Notes under the pieces: generated by a model
Database searches by the model: none
What the model was told of the DNA's origin: nothing
The model's input: the letters and a program-made list of their open reading frames with translations, nothing else
Assembly: GCA_963816065.1 (NCBI GenBank)
Contig: CAWFJG010000016.1
Coordinates: forward strand, 146,602 to 210,601
Direction of reading: 5' to 3'
DNA: 64,000 nt
DNA from: Roseiarcus sp963816065
GTDB taxonomy: Bacteria; Pseudomonadota; Alphaproteobacteria; Rhizobiales; Beijerinckiaceae
Shown: in pieces, positions 1-9,512 of the stretch
Numbering within the stretch: the first letter of the stretch is position 1
Layout of the letters: every line of letters begins with the position of its first letter
Made by a program: the position numbers and the translations under genes

Positions 1-49
1 ATTTATCTTCCTCACAACTGGACCGATCAGTCCACACCGGGAGTTCCAC

Positions 50-529
50 ATGCCGCGTCTTGACAACGGAAACATTTTTCCTCGCGTCTCCATCGCCAAG
101 GTGGGCGGCGGGACCCTCACCCTGCCCGAGGACCTCAAGGGCTTGTTCGGGGTGGTCCTGATCTACCGCGGAGCCTGGTGTCCTTACTGCAATGCGCAGC
201 TCGCCGCGTTCGAGCGGCTGCGCGCCAAGCTCGCTGACGCCGGCGTCAAGGTGGCGGCGTTTTCCGTGGATGACGAAGCGACGACCGCGGCGCTCGTCGA
301 CAAGCACCGGATCCACTACCCCGTCGGCTTCGGCGCGGACCCCGACGCGGTCGCCGCGGCGACCGGCGCCTATGTCAACCCCGGCCCGCAATACCTGCAG
401 TCGACCGGCTTCGTCCTCGGGCCCGACGGCGCGATCATCACCGCGGTCTACTCGTCCGGCGCGATCGGGCGTCTCGTTCCCGAGGATGTCGCCGGCCTGG
501 TCGCCTACATCAAGTCAAAGGCGCATTGA
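50..529 (+). CDS. Peroxiredoxin-like (AhpC/TSA, thioredoxin-fold) protein
   Basis: A 159-residue soluble thioredoxin-fold protein, probably a thiol peroxidase or redoxin acting on peroxides in the cytoplasm. Residues 41-50 read GAWCPYCNAQ after a hydrophobic strand, giving a CPYC pair at C44/C47 in the position of the redox cysteines of AhpC/TSA proteins. A later stretch (FVLGPDGAI) matches the central strand of the fold. There is no signal peptide. The ATG at 50 follows a GGGAG box. A glutathione transferase gene lies 63 bp downstream on the same strand, so the two may form a small redox operon. The family is clear from fold and motif; the substrate is not. Confidence 0.8.
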   Translation: MPRLDNGNIFPRVSIAKVGGGTLTLPEDLKGLFGVVLIYRGAWCPYCNAQLAAFERLRAKLADAGVKVAAFSVDDEATTAALVDKHRIHYPVGFGADPDAVAAATGAYVNPGPQYLQSTGFVLGPDGAIITAVYSSGAIGRLVPEDVAGLVAYIKSKAH

Positions 530-592
530 GAGGCTTTGGGCTCGATCCTGGCGGCCGGAACCGCCTCGGGAACCGACAAATAGGAATAGGGA

Positions 593-1297
593 ATGATCCG
601 CTTCTACTATCATCCGACGCCAAATCCGGCCAAGGTCGCGCTTTTCCTCGAGGAGGCGGGCCTGCCCTACGAAGTTGTCCCGGTCGACACCCGAAAGGGG
701 GAGCAACACGCGGCCGCCTTCCGGGCGATCAACCCCAATGGCAAGGTTCCCGCCATTGTGGACACAGAGGGCCCCGGCGGAAAGCCGGCGCGGGTCTTCG
801 ATTCGACCGCGATCCTGCTCTACCTCGCCGAGAAGACCGGCCAGTTTTTCGGCGCTCCGTCCGATCGGCCGGAGCTTCTCTCCTGGCTCCTGTTCATCGC
901 CTCCGGTCTTGGCCCATTCTCGGGCCAGGCCGTTCACTTCCAGTCGGTGGCGCCGGAGGGCTTGGCCTATGCCGTCAACCGATATCGTCGAGAGGCCGAG
1001 CGCCACTACCGGGTCCTCGATGAGCATCTGGCGGGACGAGCATACATCGCGGGCGACGGGTACACGATCGCGGACATGTCCGCCTGGGGCTGGCTCGACC
1101 GGGCCTCGCGCGTCCGTCACGGGGAGCCGGACCCACTCGGCGACTTCCCCAATCTCAAGCGGTTGTTCGAGACGGTCGAGGCCCGCCCCGCCGTCGCCCG
1201 CGCGCGTGGAGTCGGCAAGGATCACCCATTCAAGACCACGGTTGACGACGAGGCCCAGCGGGCGCTGTACCCCTCGAACTATCCCCGGCCGGCGTAG
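593..1297 (+). CDS. Glutathione S-transferase family protein
   Basis: A 234-residue cytosolic glutathione transferase. The N-terminal thioredoxin-like domain (about residues 1-85) begins FYYHPTPNPAKVALFLEE and holds the NPNGKVPAI segment that carries the cis-proline contacting glutathione. The stretch FDSTAILLYLAE is the usual end of that domain. The helical C-terminal domain includes GDGYTIADMSAWGW, the conserved N-cap box of GST helix 6. Length and layout match the bacterial YfcG/YghU-like (nu class) enzymes, which often act as disulfide-bond reductases. It lies just downstream of the peroxiredoxin-like gene, which fits a thiol redox role. The physiological substrate cannot be read from the sequence. 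Confidence 0.85.
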   Translation: MIRFYYHPTPNPAKVALFLEEAGLPYEVVPVDTRKGEQHAAAFRAINPNGKVPAIVDTEGPGGKPARVFDSTAILLYLAEKTGQFFGAPSDRPELLSWLLFIASGLGPFSGQAVHFQSVAPEGLAYAVNRYRREAERHYRVLDEHLAGRAYIAGDGYTIADMSAWGWLDRASRVRHGEPDPLGDFPNLKRLFETVEARPAVARARGVGKDHPFKTTVDDEAQRALYPSNYPRPA

Positions 1298-1901
1298 GCG
1301 CGACCCACGCTTCCTCGGGTTCCCGCACGGGATTCGCCATGACCGCACCCCCCTTGAGGCGCTGGATGTCCTGGCGAAGATGGGTTCGGGCCGTTTGCCT
1401 GAGCGCACGGCTCCCTTTTGCATGTCGCCTGACACCAGGGCCTGCGGGAACCCGAGCCGCGGCTTTGGTTGCACGCTCGAACGAGCAGCAACTGGGACAG
1501 AGCGTCCCAGGGGGCCGGCTCATACGGCTCGCCCAAGGGAACTCTGACCGTAGTATGCAACCTGGCCGGCTGCTGCTTTCGCCCGTGTGTCCTTTGCCTG
1601 TTTCGAGCCTGATAAATGCCTGTTAACGACCTGTTCCGAGCCTGTTAAGTTGCCTGTTCCGCGCCTCCGCCACCCCGCAACTAACGGGTTGTAGATCGGA
1701 TAACGACCTGAGATTGCAGGACTTCCTCGATGAGTGCGGCGAACAGGCGAAAAAAATCGCCCTGTTATACGCTATCCGTCGACGCTGGCTGGGACGGTCA
1801 GGAGTAGACGACAGCGGGTCGCTGACGGTTCTGTCAAGGGTAGTGCAGGGATGCGCGTCTCTTCCACCCGCGGCCGAGCTCGAAGTCCGGAGTTGGCGTC
1901 G
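1298..1901. other. Intergenic region without a convincing gene
   Basis: About 600 bp between the GST gene and the minus-strand ABC transporter genes. Open frames here are short, overlapping and unlike known proteins. The notable content is the 11-bp repeat array at 1596-1662, followed by a GGTTGTA-containing dyad at about 1675-1695. A related array occurs at 51.7 kb. Confidence 0.5.
1596..1662 (+). repeat. Array of 11-bp GCCTGTT units (copy A)
   Basis: Six consecutive units begin with GCCTG or ACCTG at 1596, 1607, 1618, 1629, 1640 and 1652. The spacing is 11 bp, with one 12-bp step. The core is CCTGTT followed by a variable CGA or AAC. The 11-bp period puts each unit on the same face of the helix, as in iteron-type protein-binding arrays. 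A second copy with the same unit order is at 51703-51781. Confidence 0.75.
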
Positions 1902-2684
1902 TCAGAAGGCGTTGCGGTCGTGGTAGGTCTGGAGGAACTGGCGCACGCGCGGCTCGCCGCTCTCGTGGAACACCTGCCGGGGCGGCCCGTCGGCGAGAAT
2001 CCGGCCGGCGTCGATGAAGGCGATGCGGTTGGCGACGTGGGCGGCGAAGCCCATTTCGTGGGTGACGATCAGCATCGTCATCCCTTCCGCCGCGAGCGCC
2101 CGCATGACCTCGAGCACCTCGCCGACGAGCTCGGGGTCGAGGGCGGAGGTCGGCTCGTCGAACAGCATGAGCCTCGGTTGCATGGCGAGCGCGCGGGCGA
2201 TCGCGACACGCTGCTGCTGACCGCCCGACAGACGTTGGGGATGGGCGCTGGCCTTCTCCGCAAGCCCGACGCGCTTCAGCATCGCCGCCGCCCGGTCGGT
2301 CGCCTCGATTTTGCGCAGGCCCCGCACACGCACGAGCGGCTCGACCACGTTCTCGAGCGCGGTCATGTGCGGCCAGAGGTTGAAGTGCTGGAACACCATT
2401 CCGATCTCGCGGCGCATTTCGCGCAACCGTCGCGGCGCCATCGGCCGCCGCTCGCCCTCCTTGTCGAGCTCGTAGCCGATCAGCTCCCCATCGATCCGCA
2501 CCTCGCCCTCGTCGTAGGACTCCAGGAAATTGACGCATCGCAGCAACGTGCTCTTGCCCGACCCGCTCGGTCCGATCAGGCACACGACCTCGGAGGCCAT
2601 GACGTCGAGATCGACGCCCCGCAGCACCTGGTGTGCCCCAAAGCTCTTGCCGACCGCGCGGATCTCGATCATCGGCCAAGTCAT
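1902..2684 (-). CDS. Polar amino-acid-type ABC transporter, ATP-binding subunit
   Basis: A 260-residue ATPase of the GlnQ/HisP family that drives import across the inner membrane. The Walker A motif GPSGSGKST sits near residue 38, the signature LSGGQQQR in the middle and the Walker B segment LMLFDEPTSALDPE after it, followed by the switch histidine in VTHEMGFA. The start codon at 2684 overlaps the stop of the upstream permease, so translation is coupled. Gene order on the minus strand is binding protein, permease, permease, ATPase, the standard layout of a polar amino acid importer. The operon diverges from the nicotinate dehydrogenase genes, which suggests a pyridine carboxylate or related substrate, but that is inference. 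Confidence 0.93.
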   Translation of the reverse strand: MTWPMIEIRAVGKSFGAHQVLRGVDLDVMASEVVCLIGPSGSGKSTLLRCVNFLESYDEGEVRIDGELIGYELDKEGERRPMAPRRLREMRREIGMVFQHFNLWPHMTALENVVEPLVRVRGLRKIEATDRAAAMLKRVGLAEKASAHPQRLSGGQQQRVAIARALAMQPRLMLFDEPTSALDPELVGEVLEVMRALAAEGMTMLIVTHEMGFAAHVANRIAFIDAGRILADGPPRQVFHESGEPRVRQFLQTYHDRNAF

Positions 2685-3342
2685 CAGCGGCTCGCGAGGA
2701 AGGCGGTCGCCCGGCTCTCGACCATGCGCCCCAGGCGGGAGACGACTTCGACCAGACCCCAGTAGAAGACGGCCATTGCGAAGATCGCGTCGAAGGCGGT
2801 GAAGGTCTCGGCAGCCATGGTCTGCATCTGGTACATGAGCTCCGGCACCGTGATGATCGACAGCACCACCGTCTCCTTCGACATTACGATCAGGGTGTTG
2901 ACGATCGGCGGCGACGCCGCGACCAGCGCGATCGGCAGGCGGATGCGGACGAGAATGTCGGCCGGGGTCATCCCGACGCTCATCGCGGCCTCGATCAGGC
3001 CGCGGGGGACCGCGTTGAAGCCGGCGCGAAAGATCTCCGAGTAATAGGCCGACGAATAGAGCCCGAGGCCGATCACGCCCGCCGTCGTCGCGCTGAGTTT
3101 CAAACCGATGCTCGGACCGCCGGCGTATAGAATGAAGAGCTGCATCAGGAACGGCGTTCCACGAAAATCTCGACATAAACGCGCAGCACGGCCTTCAGCG
3201 CGAGGCTCGAGGAGTCGGCGCCGAGGGCGACGACGAAACCGATCGTGAGCCCGATCGCGGAACCCGCGAGCCAACAGAGGATCGTGACGCCGAAGCCGCT
3301 GATGAGCGAAGGCGCGTAGTGGAGTAGGACGTCCCAGTTCAT
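2684..3342 (-). CDS. Polar amino-acid-type ABC transporter permease (frameshifted)
   Basis: The second membrane subunit of the importer, about 219 residues if repaired. The N-terminal part (from MNWDVLLHYAPSL) and the C-terminal part (from RGTPFLMQLFILYAGG) lie in different frames. The join is near 3160-3170, where one base is missing between VEIF and RGTPFL. The repaired protein has the HisM/GlnP fold with about five membrane helices and the EAA-type loop (EAAMSVGMTPADILVRIRLP) that docks on the ATPase. The start at 3342 overlaps the stop of the preceding permease as ATGA. Conservation on both sides of the break suggests a sequencing indel, though a real mutation cannot be excluded. Confidence 0.85.
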
Positions 3343-3992
3343 CGCGCGCGCCCGACGACGCGGCGCTCCGCAAGCCCGCCGAGGCTGGCAAGCGAGAGGT
3401 TGATCGCGAGGTAGAGAAGGCCGCCGGCCAGATAGGCCTCGAGCGGACGGTAGGTCATCGACGCGATGTTCATGCTGACCCGGGTGATCTCGGCGATACC
3501 AACAACGGACACGAGCGACGACGCCTTGATGAGAAGAATGAACTCGTTGATCAACGGCGGGATCGAGATGCGCAGGGCCTGAGGCAGAAGAATTCGACGC
3601 CAGCGGTCGAAGGCCGTGTAGCCCAGCGCCGTCGCCGCCTCGCCCTGGCCGTGCGGCACCGCATTGAGGGCGCCGCGCAGGATCTCGGCCTGATAGGCCC
3701 CCGACGACAGGCTCAAGCCGCCGATGGCCGCGACCAGCGCGGGAACGTCGAGGCCGAGCGTCGCCAGGAAATAGTAGATGAAAAGGAGAAGCACCAAGAG
3801 CGGCACGCCGCGGAACACGCTGACATAGGCGCCGCCGAGCCGTTCGAGCCATGGCTTACCGGAAAGGCGCGCAACGCAAACGGCGGTTCCGAATACGAAT
3901 CCGAACGCGATGCCGGCGAGCGAGAGCGCGATCGTCACGCCCGCGGCCTGCGTCAGATAGCCGAACGAATGAACGAAGATGGACAGGCGCAT
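3339..3992 (-). CDS. Polar amino-acid-type ABC transporter permease
   Basis: A 217-residue inner-membrane permease of the HisM/GlnP family, intact. It has several hydrophobic helices, the FRGVPLLVLLLFIYY segment and the cytoplasmic EAA loop (EAATALGYTAFDRWRRILLP) that contacts the ATP-binding subunit. It follows the substrate-binding protein gene by about 40 bp and overlaps the second permease by four bases, so the four genes are one transcription unit. With the second permease it would form the transmembrane heterodimer. Confidence 0.92.
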   Translation of the reverse strand: MRLSIFVHSFGYLTQAAGVTIALSLAGIAFGFVFGTAVCVARLSGKPWLERLGGAYVSVFRGVPLLVLLLFIYYFLATLGLDVPALVAAIGGLSLSSGAYQAEILRGALNAVPHGQGEAATALGYTAFDRWRRILLPQALRISIPPLINEFILLIKASSLVSVVGIAEITRVSMNIASMTYRPLEAYLAGGLLYLAINLSLASLGGLAERRVVGRAR

Positions 3993-4031
3993 GCGCGCGG
4001 ATCGCCGTCGCCCGTTCGAGCCCGGGCGCGG

Positions 4032-4889
4032 TCAAATCGTCGGCTCGGGCACGGTCGTGGGCAGCTTCATGGTCTGTCCGAACCAGGTCTTCTGGATCTT
4101 CGCCATCGTCCCGTCGCCGTCGAGTTTGACGATCGCCGCATTGACGGCGTCCATCAGCGACTGGTCGTCGAGACGGGCGACCCAGGAGAAATAGGTCGGG
4201 GCGCCGAACGGCGGCGCGACGACCGCGAAGGCGTCGGACCGCTGCGACGCCGCGTAGGCGAGGTTCGGCAACGAATTGACCGAGGCGTCGATCCGTCCCG
4301 CCGCGAGATCGGCGTAGGACTGGTTGTTGTCGACGTATTCCTTGACCTCGACCGGCTTCGGCAGCTTGGCGGCGAATTCCTTGAGCTGCGCGAGCTGGGA
4401 GGTCCCTTTCTGTCCGCCGACCGTCTTGCCGGCAATGTCGTCGGGCTTCGCGATGCTTTTGTCGTCGGCGCGCTTCATCAGCGCGGCGGTCGCGTCGGCG
4501 ATCGGGACCGAGAAGACGTAGTGCTTCAGGCGCTCCTTGGTGATGGTGACCGGCGCGATGACGAGATCGAACTTCTTGGCCTCGAGACCGGGCAGCACGC
4601 TGGTCCAGGGCAGGTCGAGATATGAGACCTTGACGCCGAGTTCCTTGGCGACCGCGTCGATGAGATCGCGGTCCACGCCCTTGTAGACGCCGTTGTCGGA
4701 CATGTCGAAAGGCGGAAACTGCATCTCGGTGGCGACGACCATTTCGCCCCGCTTTTTGATGGCGGCGAGCGTGTCTTCGGCGAGTGCAATTCGGGCGCCG
4801 CTCGCAAAGAAGCCAGCAGAAGCAAGTCCAGAGAGGCCCAGTTTCAGCGCCGCGCGCCGCGACGCCGCGAAGCGAACGAAATCCATCAT
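4032..4889 (-). CDS. Amino-acid-type ABC transporter substrate-binding protein
   Basis: A 285-residue periplasmic binding protein, family 3 (SBP_bac_3). The N-terminus carries a twin-arginine-like stretch (ASRRAALKLGLSGLASAGFF) followed by an AxA-type cleavage region, so export is expected. The mature part begins with an IKKRGEMVVATE strand and has PPFDMSDNGVYKGVDRDL, typical of the lysine/arginine/ornithine to glutamine binding group. The ATG at 4889 is chosen because a GGGAGG box lies 6-7 bases upstream. It is the first gene of the minus-strand operon and is read divergently from the nicotinate dehydrogenase genes. The ligand is unknown; the context suggests a pyridine carboxylate. Confidence 0.9.
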   Translation of the reverse strand: MMDFVRFAASRRAALKLGLSGLASAGFFASGARIALAEDTLAAIKKRGEMVVATEMQFPPFDMSDNGVYKGVDRDLIDAVAKELGVKVSYLDLPWTSVLPGLEAKKFDLVIAPVTITKERLKHYVFSVPIADATAALMKRADDKSIAKPDDIAGKTVGGQKGTSQLAQLKEFAAKLPKPVEVKEYVDNNQSYADLAAGRIDASVNSLPNLAYAASQRSDAFAVVAPPFGAPTYFSWVARLDDQSLMDAVNAAIVKLDGDGTMAKIQKTWFGQTMKLPTTVPEPTI

Positions 4890-5361
4890 GCTCAACCCTC
4901 CCGTCTGAAAAATCCGCTCCGCTTCACTGGCGTTGTCGCGCGCGGCTGGTCGAACCGCGTCCGCCAATCCTTGTGTCGCCAGCCTCCGCCATTCCGAATA
5001 AGCATAGACATCAACCTCTCTGTCAAGGCGGCGCCACGGGGTCGCCAAGTCAGCGGCGGGCCGAACGCGCCTCCCCCCGAGGGTCCGCTCCTCGCCGCCG
5101 GCGCGAATCGTCCCGGTTATGCGCACGAGCCCTGCGACCACCTCATCCCGGCCTCTCCCGATCAACCGTGGAATAGAGAGGCGCCGAAGATCTCGTAATG
5201 CGCGAGCCGTCCGAGCTTCTCCGCCAGTTGACAAGTCCGTGCGCCGCCGCGCTACCATATTTGTACGAACGAGTTTCGAACGAGAGTCTCAACGCCGTGA
5301 CTGCATCGCGACTTAACGGGGATGGCCGAGATACCGGCCTTAGGCGCGGCGGAGCATCCGC
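4890..5361. other. Divergent regulatory region between importer and dehydrogenase genes
   Basis: About 470 bp separating the minus-strand binding-protein gene from the plus-strand small dehydrogenase subunit. No protein of known type is encoded. It contains a plausible promoter and operator at 5228-5285, described separately. Confidence 0.5.
5228..5285 (+). promoter_or_regulatory. Putative promoter and operator of the nicotinate dehydrogenase genes
   Basis: A consensus -35 hexamer TTGACA (5228-5233) is followed after 19 bp by TACCAT (5253-5258) as a possible -10. Immediately downstream are TTTGTACGA (5260-5268) and two copies of CGAACGAG (about 5266 and 5277). Related TTTGT/ACAAA-CGA elements occur before the 6-hydroxynicotinate reductase gene and before the LIV binding-protein gene. 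The location fits repressor control by the MarR protein encoded at 13111, which is inference. Confidence 0.4.
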
Positions 5362-5824
5362 TTGCGGCTGACGGTGAATGGGGGATTGGTGGAGACCTCC
5401 CTGCCACGCTTGACGCCGCTTCTGGCCTTTCTGCGTAACGATCTTTCCCTGAACGGGCCGAAATTTGGCTGCGGCCTCGGCGAATGCGGCGCCTGCGGCG
5501 TGCTGATCGACGGACAGTTCGCCCGTGCCTGCGTGCTGACGCTCGGCGATGTCTTAGGCCGCGCCGTGACGACGCTCGAGGGCTTGGGCGCGGGGGAGCA
5601 GCTTGATCCTGTACAGCAGGCCTTCATCGCTTGCAACGCCGCGCAATGCGGCTATTGCATCAACGGCATGATCATGGCAGCCCACGCGCTGATCATCGCC
5701 AATTCGCCCCGATCCGACGGAGGCCGAGATCCGCGAGGCGCTGCGCTTCAATCTCTGCCGATGCGGCGCGCATGTCGAGATCGTCGCCGCCGTGAGACTG
5801 GCGGCGACGCTGGCCCGCGCATGA
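5362..5824 (+). CDS. Nicotinate dehydrogenase-type small subunit, 2Fe-2S protein (frameshifted)
   Basis: The electron-transfer subunit of a molybdenum hydroxylase, about 154 residues if repaired. The N-terminal plant-ferredoxin-type cluster is bound by CGLGECGAC (C37, C42, C45) and C57. The second, helical cluster domain has QCGYC and, after a frame change, NLCRCG. The frame changes at a CCCC run near 5707-5710, where one C fewer restores the family sequence. The start is the TTG at 5362, since an in-frame stop lies at 5341. The stop overlaps the ATG of the large subunit. It belongs to the group of isoquinoline 1-oxidoreductase and nicotinate dehydrogenase (NicA-like) small subunits and passes electrons from the molybdenum site to the cytochrome part of its partner. 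Confidence 0.85.
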
Positions 5825-8800
5825 CGGGGCTCCAGCCGCAGGGGCTCGGTCGCGCCGACTGCTGAAAAGCCGGGAACGATCGCCGTGGTCCGAACCCGAA
5901 AGTCCCGGCGCTTCCGTGGACGACGCGAGTGCGGAGGCGCTCGAACCTTTCGTCATCGTCTCGGTGTCCGGCGGGGTGGCGGCCTTCAGCGGCCATGTCG
6001 ATCTCGGCACAGGCATCCGAACGGCGCTGGCGCAGATCGTCGCCGAGGAACTGGACGTGGCGTTCGCGGCGTCGTGATGGTCCTTGGCGACAGCGCCGTA
6101 ACGCCGGACCAGGGCCCGACCATTGCCAGCGAGACGATCCAGCTCAGAGCGAGGCCGATGCGGCGCGCCGCCGCACAGGCGCGCCATTTGCTTGTCGCGC
6201 GTGCGGCGGACGTCTTCGGCGATCGCGGCGCCCGGCCTCGTGGTCGAGAACGGCGTGCGTCCGGACGGACAGGGACGACAATCGAGCTGGCCTACGGCGA
6301 ATTGCTCGGGCAAGGCGCGCATCCGTGCTCCGCTTGCGCGCGACGCCGAGTTAAGTCCGCCAAGCGGCAGACGCTCGTCGGCGCGTCGCTCGCCCGCGTC
6401 GACATCCCCGCCAAGGTCGACGGGCGGCTTCGTCTATGTCCACGACATGCGCGTGCCCGGCATGTTGCATGGCCGGGTCGTGCGGCCGCCCTATGCCGGA
6501 TGGACGCCGGCGATATCGTCGGGCGATCGCTGAGTCCGCGATCGACAAGGACTCGATAGCGCAACTGCCGGGCGTTGTGATGCCGCGTCGCGAGGGCGAT
6601 TTCGTCGGCGTCGTCGCCGAGCGCGAGGAGCAGGCGCGAGGCCGCGATGCGGAAACTCAGCGTCCAATGGCGCGAGGTCCGAAGCCGCCCAACCTGTCCG
6701 ACGCGCGGCCGGCTATCCGCGCACATCCATCGACGCCGCGCGTGCTCTTCGACAAGGGCGACGTCGAGAGCGCGCTCGGCGGCCTCGAAAGCGGCTCGAT
6801 CGGAATACGTCTGGCCGTACCATATGCACGGCTCGATCGGGCCGTCGGCGGCGTCGCCGATTGCGGCGAAGGAGCCGCGCGTATGGTCCGGCACGCAGAA
6901 CCCGCTGGGATCCGCCGCAGACCTGGCGTTGTTGCTCGATTGCCGGAGAGCGCAATCGAAGTCATCCGCATGGAGGCGGCGGGGTGCTACGGCCGCAATT
7001 GCGCCGACGACGTCGCCGCCGACGCGGCTCTGCTCTCGCGCGCGGTCGGCGCGCCGGTGCGGGTTCAGCTGACGCGCGAGCAGGAGCACATGTGGGAGCC
7101 CAAGGGCGCTGCCCAGCTCATCGAGATCAAGGGCGGACTCGACGGGACCGGCGGCGTCGCTGAAAGCTTATGATTTCCAGACATGGTACCCCTCGAACGA
7201 CGCCCCGACGCTGGCGCTGTTGCTGACCGGCCGCGCGCCCAACAAGCCGGCGGCGTTGAAGATGGGCGACCGCACCGCCCTTCCCTCCTACACTTACGAG
7301 AACATGCGGCTGACGGCCTACGACATGCCGCCGATCATGCGCGCCCGTGGTTGCGCGGCGTCTCGGCGATGCCGAACGTCTTCGCGCATGAGAGTTACAT
7401 CGACGAACTCGCCGCACGAGGCGGGCGTCGATCCCGTCGCGTTATCGCCTCCGTCACATCAACGACGAGCGAGCGGCCGACGCTCGTTCGCGCCACGGCC
7501 GAGCGCGCCGGATGGCGCCGCGCACGGCGCCGCGCGGCGCCGCCGAAGACGAGATCCTGCGCGGGCGCGGCTTCGCCCAGGCGCGCTATGTGCATGGCGA
7601 TTGGCCGGGCGTCGGCGCCGCCTGGGCCGCCTGGGTCGCCGACGTCGCGGTCAACCGCGGCGACCGGCGAGGTCACGGTCAGTCGCGTGGTCGTCGGCCA
7701 GGACACCGGGATGGTGATCAATCCCGAGCCGGCGTGACCCATCAGGTCCACGGCAACGTGCTGCAATCGACGAGCCGGGTGCTGCGCGAGGAAGTGACCT
7801 TTTCGGAAACCACGGCTGTCGCCAGTCGCGACTGGGGCTCCTATCCGGTCCTTGCGTTTCCCGAACTGCCGGCGATCGACGTGCTGCTGGTCGACCGGCA
7901 AGACGAGCCGCCGCTGGGCGCCGGCAAATCCGCCTCCGTGCCGAGCGCGGCGGCGATCGCCAATGCGGTCTATGACGCGACCGGCGTGCGTTTCCGCGAA
8001 TTGCCGCTGACGCCCGAGCGGGTGCTGGCGGGGCTTCGCGGCCTGTCCGTCGCGAAGGAGCCGCGGCGCTCGCGCAACTGGCGCAAGCGCGCGTCCGAAT
8101 GGGGCAAGCTCGGCGCAGCGATCGCGGCGCGCTCGGCGACCTTCGCCGCCGTCGTCCTTCGCGATCGCGCCGTCGATCGCGCCGATCGCGCGGCCCGATC
8201 CCTCGGCATGGTCGGCGGCGACCATCGAACATGGCCGCCAGCTTGCGGCGCTTGGAGCTTGCGTGGTCTGCCACACGGCAAAGGAAGGGGCGCCCTACGC
8301 CGGCGGCCTCGCCCTACCGACGCCCTTCGGCGTGGTGATGACGACCAACATCACGCCCGACCCCGAGACCGGCATCGGCGGCTGGTCCTATCCCGCGTTC
8401 GAGCGGGCGATGCGCGCCGGCCTCCACCGCGACGGCCGCCATCTCTACCCTGCCTTCCCCTATCCGAATTTCGCTGAGGCCAGCGACGCCGACCTCCAGG
8501 CGATTTACGCTTATCCTGATGTCGCAACCGGCGGCGCCCGGCGCAACGGGCCAGCCGACTGACCTTCCCGTTCAATCTGCGGCCGCTGATGGCGGCCTGG
8601 AACCTGCTCTTCAACCGGCGGCGCGAATTCGCGCCGGACCCGACGCGATGGGCGCCGTGGAACCGCGGCGCCTATCTCGTCGAGGGCCTCGGCCATTGCT
8701 CCGCCTGCCATTCGCCGCGCAATCTGTTCGGCGCCGAGCGCACGGGGGGCCTATCTCGCCGGCGGCGAGGCGGAGGGCTGGTTCGCGCCGCCGCTGAACG

Positions 8801-9410
8801 CGGCCTCGCCGGCGCCTATTCGCTGGACCGAGCCGGAGTTCTACGAATATCTCGAAACCGGCCATTCCACAGAGCATGGCGCGGCGGGCGGACCGATGGC
8901 GCCCATCGTGGCCGAGCTCAGGCCCTGCCGGACTCGGACATCCACGCGATGGCGCATTACGTCGCTTCGCTCTCGTCCTCGCCCGCCGCGGATCCATCGC
9001 TCAGGGCCCAGCTTGAGGGCGCCGCGAAAGCTCGCGCCTCCGATCCCGCCCATCTCGCGGGCGCGCGGCTATGGTCCGGCGCCTGCGCCGTCTGCCATGA
9101 GCCCGGGCAGGGGCCGCCGATGTTCGGCGTCCGGCCCTCGCTCGCGCTGAACACGGCGATCCACGCCGACGCGCCGGACACGGTCGTGCGCGTCATCCTC
9201 GAAGGCTTTCGCGCCCCGGAAGGACTCGAGGGCCTCGGCGCCATGCCGCCGTTCCTCCATCATCTCGACGACGCGCAAATCGCCGACCTCGCGGGTTACC
9301 TCAGAGCGCGTTTCGCGCCGGGCCGCTCGCCGTGGACAGACCTTCGTGGCGCCGCCGAACGTTTCCGCCAGCCGCTCTTGACAGCGGCGGAGGGCGCGAT
9401 CAATCATTAG
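5822..9410 (+). CDS. Nicotinate dehydrogenase-type large subunit: molybdopterin domain fused to triheme cytochrome c (heavily frameshifted)
   Basis: A span of 3,589 bp, about 1,196 codons, close to the length of NicB. The molybdopterin part is recognised in short frames: GHVDLGTGIRTALAQ, GDSAVTPDQGPTIASETIQ, WPYHMHGSIGPSA, EAAGCYGRNCADD and VTHQVHGNVLQSTSR. The C-terminal part has three haem c motifs, CVVCH (about 8260), CSACH (about 8700) and CAVCH (about 9090), as in cytochrome-fused NicB. The reading frame breaks ten or more times, more densely than in neighbouring genes. The segment around 7918-7935 reads LGAGKSASVP, where the family has E in place of K; that glutamate is the catalytic base of molybdenum hydroxylases. 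The predicted reaction is nicotinate to 6-hydroxynicotinate with electrons passed to the respiratory chain. Sequence error or true decay are both possible. Confidence 0.8.
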
Positions 9411-9426
9411 CATACGAACAAATGCT
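9409..9426 (+). promoter_or_regulatory. Putative operator before the 6-hydroxynicotinate reductase gene
   Basis: The short dyad AGCAT-acgaacaa-ATGCT (9409-9426) lies just after the large-subunit stop and about 90 bp before the reductase start. Its inner ACGAACAAAT resembles, in reverse complement, the TTTGTACGA element at 5260. This is a weak motif match only. Confidence 0.25.
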
Positions 9427-9512
9427 TCGAGCTGTAGGCGGGAAGCGGGACGCCCGGGGATTTCAGCTTAGTCGACAGCGGCGCGGATGTTGCGGCGCGC
9501 GAGGTGAGATCC

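Noticed and set aside
515..1474. A 319-codon minus-strand frame across the GST gene
   Set aside because: Antisense shadow of the GST; no family resemblance and no ribosome-binding site.
1596..1662. The 11-bp arrays considered as CRISPR
   Set aside because: Units are far shorter than CRISPR repeats, have no spacers of 25-40 bp and there are no cas genes.
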